The translations under genes were made by a program, and so were the position numbers. Shown here one piece after another: positions 57,272 through 64,000 of a stretch of DNA of 64,000 nt. Source of the stretch: Rhodocyclales bacterium. GTDB taxonomy: Bacteria; Pseudomonadota; Gammaproteobacteria; Burkholderiales; Rhodocyclaceae. Each line of letters opens with the position of its first letter. Positions within the stretch are counted from its first letter, which is position 1. The notes under the pieces were generated by a model. It saw nothing but the letters and a program-made list of their open reading frames with translations. It did no database searches and had not been told where the DNA came from. The stretch covers positions 1-64,000 of the forward strand of contig JAPLQY010000023.1 of NCBI GenBank assembly GCA_026399475.1, written 5' to 3'.

Positions 57272-58219
57272 CTACTTCAGCAAACCGATTTCTTTGTAGT
57301 ACTTCTCTGCGCCCGGATGCAGCGGCAAGGGCATGCCCTTCGCTGCGTTTTCCTTCTTCATCGCCTTGGCGGCGGCATGGGCAGCATAGAGCTGATCGAC
57401 GTTTTCCCACATTGACTTGGTCATCTTGTAGATGGTGTCGGTGGGCACGCCCTCGTGTGTCACAAGGAAGTTCTGGATCGCCGCGGTCTGCACGTCCGTC
57501 GTCTGGCCCTCGTAGGTCTTTGCAGGAATCACTACTGTTTGATAGGCCGGATCGCCGATCTTGCCAACCACATCGGCGGGCACCGGTATCAGCATGATCT
57601 TCACGGCGACCGAAAGATCGCGCACCGCCGCGACACCCAAGCCGGCAGAAATCAGCGTCGCATCGAGCTGGCGGTTTTTCATCAACTCGACGGATTCGCC
57701 GAAGGGCAGGTACTCGACTCTGCCCAGATCCTTGTAGGTCAGGCCGGCGCCCTTGAGGATGGCACGAGCATTGAGCTCGGTGCCGCTCTTCGGCGCGCCG
57801 ACGGCCAGACGCTTGCCCTTGAGGTCGGCCAGGGTCTTGATGCCCGAGTCGGCGGCGGCGACGATCTGGATGTAGTTTGGATAGATCGCGGCGACACCGC
57901 GCAGCTTCTTCAGCGGTGTCTTGAAGCCGGCTTCCTCGTCGCCCTTCCATGCGTCCGAGAGTGAGTCGCCGAGCGTAAAGCCAAGTTCGCCGCGGCCGGC
58001 CTGAAGCAAATTCAGGTTTTCCGCGCTGGCCTTGGTGGCCTGCACCGAGCTCTTGGCCCCGGGAATCGCCTTGCCATAAATTTGCGACAGCGCCACGCCC
58101 ATCGGGTAGTACACGCCCGAGGTGCCGCCGGTCAGCACGTTGATGAAATCGGCCGCATGGGCGGCGGTTGCGAGCGACAGGACGGTGGCGGCGGCAAGCA
58201 GAATGCGGATGCTCTTCAT
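57272..58219 (-). CDS. TAXI-family TRAP periplasmic binding protein
   Basis: It encodes 315 residues. The signal peptide is KSIRILLAAATVLSLATAAH, then AADFINVLTGG. The domain has TGGTSGVYYPMGVALSQIYG, the TAXI hallmark, and LAVGAPKSGTELNARAIL. It binds the transported ligand in the periplasm. It is the first gene of the operon TAXI-permease-DUF1850-ogt, with 124 bases of divergent spacing to the SulP gene. Confidence 0.95.
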   Translation of the reverse strand: MKSIRILLAAATVLSLATAAHAADFINVLTGGTSGVYYPMGVALSQIYGKAIPGAKSSVQATKASAENLNLLQAGRGELGFTLGDSLSDAWKGDEEAGFKTPLKKLRGVAAIYPNYIQIVAAADSGIKTLADLKGKRLAVGAPKSGTELNARAILKGAGLTYKDLGRVEYLPFGESVELMKNRQLDATLISAGLGVAAVRDLSVAVKIMLIPVPADVVGKIGDPAYQTVVIPAKTYEGQTTDVQTAAIQNFLVTHEGVPTDTIYKMTKSMWENVDQLYAAHAAAKAMKKENAAKGMPLPLHPGAEKYYKEIGLLK

Positions 58220-58343
58220 GGCGGGTGGCTCCTCCGGGAGATTGGGTTGTTGTGGGGTGAAGCTTACAACACTCCGCTATCAGCGGACTTGGGACAGGGA
58301 TGCCGCTTCATGACAGAATCAGCGTTAAACCATATCCGCAGGA

Positions 58344-60563
58344 ATGCAAATGAAACTGCCCAGACTCGAAAACCTCGCCGGCGATTTTTGGGGCGGACTC
58401 GCTGCGATGCTGGTGGCGCTGCCTTCCGCAATCGCCTTCGGCGTCACCATCTATGCGTCTCTTGGGGGCTCCTATGCCGCCTACGGGGCGCTTGCCGGAA
58501 TTCTGGGCGCGACGGCGATGGGCCTGGTCGCGTCGTCGATGGGCGGCACCAACCGGCTCATCTCGGCCCCCTGCGCTCCGGCGGCGGCCGTGCTGACGGC
58601 GTTCGCCATCGAGCGCATTCAGCACGGCATGGATCCTGCCGCGGTGGCTGTGCTGCTGGCTGCGCTGGGGTTGACGGCGGGCGTGCTGCAGGTGGTGTTC
58701 GGCGGCATCGGCCTTGGCCGCCTGATCAAGTACATGCCTTATCCCGTGGTCAGCGGCTATCTCTCGGGGGTCGGGCTTTACATCATCTCCGGGCAGGTGC
58801 CGAAGTTTCTCGGCGCACCCGCCGGCACCCACCTGGGGCATGCCCTGGTCAGCCCTGCGCTCTGGGTCTGGCAGGGCATGGTGGTCGGCGCGGTGACCAT
58901 ATTCGCCATGCTGTTCGCGCCGCGCGTCACCCAGCGCGTGCCGGCGGCGATTCTGGCGCTGCTGGCCGGCGTGCTGTGTTACTTCGGTCTGGCCTTCTTC
59001 GATGCTGCGTTGCTCGACCCGCGCAACCCGCTGGTGATTGGCCCCTTAGGTGGATCGGGTGGCTCGGGCGGCGGGGGCGGCGGCTTCGTCGACGCCATGG
59101 CCGGTCGCTGGGCAGGCGTGGGCCAGCTCGGCATGGCCGACTTCACGGTGCTGGTCATGCCGGCATTGACCCTGGCGGTGCTGCTGTCGATCGACACGCT
59201 GAAGACCTGTGTCGTGCTCGATGCGCTGACCCGTTCGCGCCATGACTCGAACCGCGAACTCATCGGCCAGGGCCTGGGCAACATCACCTCGGCCGTCGTC
59301 GGCGGCATGCCCGGCGCCGGCACCATGGGCGCGACGCTGGTGAACATGTCGAGCGGCGCGCTGACCCGCTATTCGGGCTTCATCGAGGGCGTGCTCTCGC
59401 TGCTGGCCTTCCTGTTGCTTGGGGCACTGATCTCCTGGGTGCCGGTGCCGGCGCTGGCAGGCATCCTGATCGTGGTCGGCGCGCGCATGATCGACCGTCA
59501 CAGCTTTACCTTCCTCAAGCAGCGCTCGACCATGCTCGACTTCGGCGTGATCGCAGCCGTGGTGGTCACCGCCCTGACGGTCAGCCTGATCGCGGCGTCG
59601 GGTGTGGGCATTGTGCTCGCCGTGGTGCTGTTCATTCGCGAACAGATCGGCGGCTCGATCATCCGCCGCAAGCTGCTCGGCAATGAGACTTTCTCGAAGC
59701 GCGTCCGCACCCACGAGGAAATGGAAATCCTCAGCGCCCACGGTAATCGAGCCGCCATCATCGAATTGCAGGGCAGCCTGTTTTTCGGTACGGCGGACCA
59801 GCTCTATCGCAGCCTGGAGCAGGACCTGAAAACGCGCGACTTCCTGATCCTCGACATGCGCCGGATACAGACCGTGGATGTCACCGCGGCGCACTTGCTG
59901 GAACAGGTCAAGGACATGCTGGCCGAGCGTCATGGCTTCCTGATTTTCAGCCAGATCCCGCCCAATCTGCCCTCGGGCCGCGACCTGCAGCAATACTTCG
60001 ACCAGGTCGGCCTGATTCGCCAGGACAGTCCGGTGCGGGTGTTCCCGGAACTGGATGACGCGCTGGAATGGGTCGAGGATCGCATCATCCATGAAGCCGC
60101 GCTGTCGCGCGACGAGGAAACCGCGCTGGAACTGCACGAAGTGGAACTGTTCGCCGGCCGCAAGGAGCAGACCCTGGCGGAACTCGAACAATGCATGGAG
60201 AAGCGCCACGTGGCGATCGGCGACACCATTTTTTCGCGCGGCGACGTCGGTGATGAACTGTTCCTGATCCGGAGCGGTGCAGTGCGCATCGTGCTGCCGC
60301 TCTCCGACCGCATGTCGCACCACCTCGGTACCTTCGGGCGCGGCGCGTTCTTCGGTGAAATGGCTTTTCTCGACGGCGAGGTGCGCTCGGCGAACGCCGT
60401 GGCCTTCGTCGATACCGAACTCTATGTGCTGTCGCGCCGTGCCTTCGACAAGTTCGCCGAAGAACACAAGAAGCTGGGGCTGAAGCTGATGGAAGGCATC
60501 GCCAGCGTGCTTGCCAGTCGCCTGCGCTACACCAACGCCGAGTTGCGCGTGCTGGAGTCCTGA
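58344..60563 (+). CDS. SulP/SLC26 transporter with STAS and cyclic-nucleotide domains
   Basis: It encodes 739 residues. About 12 membrane segments fill residues 1-430 ([40 protein letters not shown]), with a glycine-rich loop ([17 protein letters not shown]) near residue 235. A STAS domain follows ([20 protein letters not shown], then [20 protein letters not shown]), and the C-terminus is a cNMP-binding domain ([20 protein letters not shown]). It probably moves sulfate, bicarbonate or another anion with regulation by a cyclic nucleotide or related signal. Confidence 0.93.
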   Translation: MQMKLPRLENLAGDFWGGLAAMLVALPSAIAFGVTIYASLGGSYAAYGALAGILGATAMGLVASSMGGTNRLISAPCAPAAAVLTAFAIERIQHGMDPAAVAVLLAALGLTAGVLQVVFGGIGLGRLIKYMPYPVVSGYLSGVGLYIISGQVPKFLGAPAGTHLGHALVSPALWVWQGMVVGAVTIFAMLFAPRVTQRVPAAILALLAGVLCYFGLAFFDAALLDPRNPLVIGPLGGSGGSGGGGGGFVDAMAGRWAGVGQLGMADFTVLVMPALTLAVLLSIDTLKTCVVLDALTRSRHDSNRELIGQGLGNITSAVVGGMPGAGTMGATLVNMSSGALTRYSGFIEGVLSLLAFLLLGALISWVPVPALAGILIVVGARMIDRHSFTFLKQRSTMLDFGVIAAVVVTALTVSLIAASGVGIVLAVVLFIREQIGGSIIRRKLLGNETFSKRVRTHEEMEILSAHGNRAAIIELQGSLFFGTADQLYRSLEQDLKTRDFLILDMRRIQTVDVTAAHLLEQVKDMLAERHGFLIFSQIPPNLPSGRDLQQYFDQVGLIRQDSPVRVFPELDDALEWVEDRIIHEAALSRDEETALELHEVELFAGRKEQTLAELEQCMEKRHVAIGDTIFSRGDVGDELFLIRSGAVRIVLPLSDRMSHHLGTFGRGAFFGEMAFLDGEVRSANAVAFVDTELYVLSRRAFDKFAEEHKKLGLKLMEGIASVLASRLRYTNAELRVLES

Positions 60564-60633
60564 ACGGGGCGCGCTGGGTTCGGGCGCGCCAGCGGATCCA
60601 AGCAGGCAGGTGGGCGTGCCCGTGGGAAGGCGT

Positions 60634-60639
60634 ATGATG
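60634..60639 (+). promoter_or_regulatory. Possible -10 element of the first twin kinase
   Basis: TATGAT lies 5 bases before the hairpin at 60645, so transcription would begin close to the hairpin's 5' side. No clear -35 is visible upstream. Support is therefore weak. Confidence 0.35.
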
Positions 60640-60644
60640 GGTAC

Positions 60645-60664
60645 TTATGGCTTTGGACATAAGA
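60645..60664 (+). promoter_or_regulatory. Leader hairpin with CTTTGGA loop, copy 1
   Basis: CTTATG pairs with CATAAG around the 8-base loop GCTTTGGA. It ends 20 bases before the kinase ATG at 60685. The same structure precedes the next kinase with a compensatory T-A to A-T change in the second pair and G-C to G-U in the last. The GGA in the loop and another in the ribosome site would suit a CsrA/RsmA-type regulator, which is a hypothesis. Confidence 0.7.
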
Positions 60665-60684
60665 CTGGTTATCAGGATATTTCC

Positions 60685-63306
60685 ATGAATGCGTTGCGCC
60701 GCATATTCTCAGACTCAGGATCGCCGATCGACGACTACCCGGATCTGATTGATAACAAGCATGCCCCGCTGCTCCGCGGCCTCATCTGGGTGATGCTGGC
60801 AGGTTCGGTCATTTTCATGCTGCTGGTGCTGACTTCCCCGCACGAGGAGCAGTGGCGGATTTATCCGGCGGCAGCCGTGGGCCTGCTTGCCGCCACCGTA
60901 TCCGGAGTGTGGCGCTATCGCGACGTCATTGCGGCGGTGCGGATGATGATTGTCGGTGGCTGGCTGCTGGTCACCGTTACGGCCTTTTTCGGCACAGGCG
61001 TGCGCGCCCCGATCCTGATGACATATCCGGTCATTTTGATCTTCGCCGGATGGGTGCTCGGTTCCGGTGTTTGTGTCCGCCTGTTTGCCGCCAGCAGCCT
61101 TGCCGTGGTTGCGATGACCGTCGCTCAGCGGACCGGATTCATTGCAGCCAGCAGCCCGGCCACCGAGGCCGTGGTGGTTGCGGCTCACCTGGTCATTCTG
61201 TCCCTCAGCGTCGTGATGACCCTGTATCTGCTGCGCCTGTTTCGCGACCGCTACTCTGAAGGACGCCGTTTGAATGGCGAGATCAAGGTGCACCTTGAGG
61301 CGATCGAAAGCCGCGAAAAATACCAGCGCGCGCTGCTCGACAACTTTCCGTTCATGGTCTGGCTCAAGGACGAGCAAAGCCGCTTCCTTGCAGTGAACCA
61401 GGCGTTTGTTGAAGGTTTTCACTGGCCTTCTGCCGAGGCTCTGGTCGGCAAGACCGACCTCGATATCGCTCCCGTGGAGCTGGCGGAACGCTACCGCGCC
61501 GATGACCGGTTTGTGCTGGCGAGCGGTTCCAGCCGATCCGTGGAAGAAATGATCAGGACAGGGGAGCAGGAGCTGTGGTTCGAAACCTACAAGGCGCCGG
61601 TAAAGCTGGACGGGAGGGTTGTCGGCACGGTCGGCTTTTCCCGTGACATCACCGCCCGCAAGGCAGCGGACGCGGCGGTTGCCGAATCGCGGAATCTGCT
61701 GCGGACGGTGATCGATACCGCACCGGTACGGACCTTCTGGAAGGACCGCGACTTGCGCTACCTGGGCTGCAACGAGATTTTTGCAAGGGACGCCGGGATG
61801 GAGCATCCGCGGGATGTGATCGGCAAGGATGACTATCAGATGGGCTGGGCGGATCAGGCCGAGCTTTATCGTGCCGATGACCGGGCTGTCATGGCGTCCG
61901 GCTGCGCCAAGTTGGCCTATGAAGAACCGCAGACCACTCCGGATGGCGAGTTGATATGGCTGCGCACTTCGAAGGTTCCGCTCAGGAATAGTAAAAACGA
62001 GATCATCGGTGTACTGGGGATGTACGAGGACATCACCGAGCACAAGCGAGCCGCTGCCGAACTCGAACAATATCGGCATCACCTCGAAGCATTGGTTCAG
62101 GAGCGTACTGCCGCCCTGTCCATTGCCAAGGAAGCTGCCGAAACGGCCAACCGGGCGAAAACCACCTTTCTGGCCAACATGAGCCACGAACTGCGCACCC
62201 CGATGAATGCGATCATGGGCATGACTTCCCTTGCGTTGCGCAGCAGCACCGATCCCAAACTGATCCACAAGCTCACGACGGTGACAGAGGCCTCGCAGCG
62301 ACTGCTCGGCGTCATCAACGACATCCTCGACATCTCCAAGATTGAAGCCGAGCGGCTGACGCTGGACCACGTGAGCTTCCGGCTGAGCAGCGTCCTCGAT
62401 AATCTGGTCACCCTGATTGGCCCCAGGGCCACCGAGAAAGGCTTGAAGCTGGTGATCGATGGCGCCCCCGACATCGTCGGCCAGGCGTTGCAAGGGGACT
62501 CATTGCGCCTCGGACAGATTCTTCTCAATCTGGTGGGCAACGCGATCAAATTCACTTCCGAGGGTTCCGTCATCGTGCGTGTGCTGATAGTCGAACAGCA
62601 TCCCGTCGAGCTGCTGCTGCGCTTCGAGGTCCAGGATACCGGCGTCGGAATTTCAGCTGAGGACCAAAAGCGGCTGTTTACCGCCTTTGAGCAGGCGGAT
62701 GGCTCGATGACGCGCAAGTATGGCGGCACGGGCCTCGGACTGGCCATCAGCAAGCGCCTGGCGCAGATGATGGGCGGCAGCATCGGCGTCGAAAGCCAGG
62801 CGGGCGAGGGCAGTGTGTTCTGGTTCACCGCCCGGCTGGACAGGACCGACCGGTTGGCGGAACCGGCTTGCCTGCCGGTTTCACTCGCGGCGGAAGAACG
62901 GTTGAGATCGGACTACTCGGGAGCCCGCATCCTGCTTGCCGAGGATGAACCGGTGAATCGGGAGGTTTCCAGGGCGCTGCTGGAGGATGTCGGACTGGAT
63001 GTGGATCTGGCCGAGGACGGTGCCGAAGCGGTGGAACTGGCGAAGCGCGTCGAATACGACCTGATCCTGATGGACATGCAAATGCCGAAAATGAACGGTC
63101 TGGAAGCGACGAGGTTCATCCGCTCCCTGCCCGGACGGCAGGATGTTCCCATTCTCGCCATGACCGCCAATGTCTTCAGCGAAGATCGGCGGAGCTGTCT
63201 CGAAGCCGGGATGAATGACCACTTGGCAAAGCCGGTCATGCCGGAACTTCTGTTCGAGACCCTGCTCAAATGGCTTTCAAAGGATGGAACAGGGCAGATC
63301 AGTTAG
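60685..63306 (+). CDS. Hybrid sensor histidine kinase, twin 1
   Basis: It encodes 873 residues from ATG 60685 (CAGGA upstream). About five membrane segments cover residues 28-190 ([40 protein letters not shown]). Two PAS domains follow ([20 protein letters not shown] and [20 protein letters not shown]). HisKA has [20 protein letters not shown] with its histidine near residue 501. HATPase has [15 protein letters not shown] and [13 protein letters not shown]. The receiver (from ~745) keeps the phospho-aspartate in [20 protein letters not shown]. The leader hairpin and an adjacent paralogue are unusual. Confidence 0.95.
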   Translation: MNALRRIFSDSGSPIDDYPDLIDNKHAPLLRGLIWVMLAGSVIFMLLVLTSPHEEQWRIYPAAAVGLLAATVSGVWRYRDVIAAVRMMIVGGWLLVTVTAFFGTGVRAPILMTYPVILIFAGWVLGSGVCVRLFAASSLAVVAMTVAQRTGFIAASSPATEAVVVAAHLVILSLSVVMTLYLLRLFRDRYSEGRRLNGEIKVHLEAIESREKYQRALLDNFPFMVWLKDEQSRFLAVNQAFVEGFHWPSAEALVGKTDLDIAPVELAERYRADDRFVLASGSSRSVEEMIRTGEQELWFETYKAPVKLDGRVVGTVGFSRDITARKAADAAVAESRNLLRTVIDTAPVRTFWKDRDLRYLGCNEIFARDAGMEHPRDVIGKDDYQMGWADQAELYRADDRAVMASGCAKLAYEEPQTTPDGELIWLRTSKVPLRNSKNEIIGVLGMYEDITEHKRAAAELEQYRHHLEALVQERTAALSIAKEAAETANRAKTTFLANMSHELRTPMNAIMGMTSLALRSSTDPKLIHKLTTVTEASQRLLGVINDILDISKIEAERLTLDHVSFRLSSVLDNLVTLIGPRATEKGLKLVIDGAPDIVGQALQGDSLRLGQILLNLVGNAIKFTSEGSVIVRVLIVEQHPVELLLRFEVQDTGVGISAEDQKRLFTAFEQADGSMTRKYGGTGLGLAISKRLAQMMGGSIGVESQAGEGSVFWFTARLDRTDRLAEPACLPVSLAAEERLRSDYSGARILLAEDEPVNREVSRALLEDVGLDVDLAEDGAEAVELAKRVEYDLILMDMQMPKMNGLEATRFIRSLPGRQDVPILAMTANVFSEDRRSCLEAGMNDHLAKPVMPELLFETLLKWLSKDGTGQIS

Positions 63307-63355
63307 CGGGCTGCTACCCGATTCGCCTGGCAATGCGTGTCGCCGGCATGCGGCA

Positions 63356-63385
63356 TTGACACTCACAAGCTCGCGGGCGTAGGAT
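63356..63385 (+). promoter_or_regulatory. Promoter of the second twin kinase
   Basis: TTGACA (63356-63361) and TAGGAT (63380-63385) are 18 bases apart. The predicted start lies near 63392, so the hairpin at 63407 is inside the untranslated leader. Confidence 0.65.
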
Positions 63386-63406
63386 CACTTCGGAGTATGA
63401 AGCATT

Positions 63407-63426
63407 CATATGTCTTTGGATATATG
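63407..63426 (+). promoter_or_regulatory. Leader hairpin with CTTTGGA loop, copy 2
   Basis: CATATG pairs with TATATG (last pair G-U in RNA) around TCTTTGGA. It ends 19 bases before the ATG at 63446, compared with 20 in copy 1. The loop is 7/8 identical and the stem covaries. Confidence 0.7.
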
Positions 63427-63445
63427 GAAACGGCAGGGTGACTCA

Positions 63446-64000
63446 ATGAACGCGAGCCGCAGACACTTCTCATCAGGAAGGGCGACAACGGACGAGTTTC
63501 CGGAACTGCTGCTCGAGGAGCGCGGGCCGATGCTCAGTATCGCCATCTGGGTGATTCTGGTCGGGGCTGCAATTTTCATGGCGCTGATGCTGATCTCGCC
63601 GGTCCAGTACCAGGAGCGCATCTACGTCCCCGCAGGTGTCGTGGTTCTCGCCGTCGTCGCGCACGTGATGTACCGCTATCAGGGTCCGGTTCCGGTCCTG
63701 CGACTGCTCGTTATCGGCGGCTGGCTGCTGGTAACAGCCGGGGGTCTTGTCGGGGAAGGGGTTCGCGCGCCGATCCTGGTGGCCTATCCCGTCATATTGA
63801 TCGTCGCCGGATGGATGCTGGGAGCTCGCTATTGTCTTGCCTTGTCCGGCGCCAGCGTAGCCGCTGTGGTCCTCTTGGCCGCAGGCCAGCAGACAGGCCT
63901 GAAGAGCATCCCCACGCCGGTTTCCACGGTCATGGTGGCGGTCGTTCAGGTGCTGGTGCTGGTCATCAGCACCCTGATGACCATGTATCTCCTGAAGATG
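63446..64000 (+). CDS. Sensor kinase paralogue, twin 2, N-terminal part (cut by window edge)
   Basis: An open frame from ATG 63446 (GGGTG upstream) runs 185 codons to the window end without a stop. Its sequence parallels twin 1: a short polar start, then IAIWVILVGAAIFMALMLIS, YVPAGVVVLAVVAHVMYRYQ and RAPILVAYPVILIVAGWMLG. The PAS, kinase and receiver domains presumably lie beyond the edge. The two genes are a tandem duplication with matching leaders. That the missing part is a kinase is inferred from twin 1. Confidence 0.85.
   Translation, partial: MNASRRHFSSGRATTDEFPELLLEERGPMLSIAIWVILVGAAIFMALMLISPVQYQERIYVPAGVVVLAVVAHVMYRYQGPVPVLRLLVIGGWLLVTAGGLVGEGVRAPILVAYPVILIVAGWMLGARYCLALSGASVAAVVLLAAGQQTGLKSIPTPVSTVMVAVVQVLVLVISTLMTMYLLKM

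Noticed and set aside
59046-60467. 473-codon frame antisense to the SulP transporter
   Set aside because: It is histidine/arginine-rich low-complexity translation of the opposite strand, without start-site support.

Overview
The window is a GC-rich bacterial chromosome segment, most probably from a betaproteobacterium of the Rhodocyclales type. The evidence is gene order: ruvC-ruvA-ruvB-ybgC-tolQRAB-pal-cpoB-queE, the macromolecular-synthesis operon rpsU-yqeY-dnaG-rpoD, and a SAH riboswitch in front of ahcY. No rRNA or species marker is present, so the taxon is an inference.

Region by region. Positions 1-6.5 kb are the right part of an integrated element. It has an IS3 transposase tail at the window edge, an AlpA-type regulator, a RepA/AAA_25-type ATPase and a chain of small genes that nearly all overlap by 4 bases (ATGA/GTGA). 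Then come a terminator, a pair of exported small proteins and a DUF3800 protein. No integrase or structural phage gene is visible. A PAS membrane protein that lacks an output domain sits directly at the border (6.5-7.5 kb). From 7.5 to 24.5 kb the backbone is housekeeping: thioredoxin, gluQ, queE, Tol-Pal, RuvABC, yebC, a HerA-like ATPase and two DMT exporters. Three predicted glycosyltransferases are wedged between the ruv and tol genes, and a 214-base insertion lies between tolQ and tolR. A TonB receptor, a periplasmic binding protein and a hybrid kinase form a sensing cassette at 24.5-29.5 kb. ahcY, a small membrane protein and metF (29.5-32.4 kb) form a methyl-cycle operon under a SAH riboswitch, divergent from tRNA-fMet.

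Just downstream of tRNA-fMet a Fic protein (32.8-34.3 kb) converges on an HNH endonuclease that looks like the phosphorothioate-dependent ScoMcrA type. The leader in front of fic is unusually structured. The region 35-41 kb holds assorted enzymes, 41.8-46.9 kb holds tRNA-Ile2 and the rpsU-dnaG-rpoD operon, and 48-54 kb holds tsaD, a hemerythrin, plsY, folB, ybaK and xerD. A TAXI-TRAP transporter (54.8-58.2 kb) and a SulP-STAS-cNMP transporter follow. The window ends in two tandem paralogous sensor kinases; the second is cut by the edge. Both have the same 20-base hairpin in the leader, with a compensatory base change.

The strongest leads for something undescribed are the fic leader (exclusive hairpins, an anticodon-arm copy of tRNA-fMet and three phased repeats), the conserved CTTTGGA-loop hairpin of the twin kinases, and the tolQ-tolR insertion, which keeps translational coupling through a bridge ORF. 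A family of GTCACCCC/GGGGGTGAC repeats also sits at gene ends and is translated in places.
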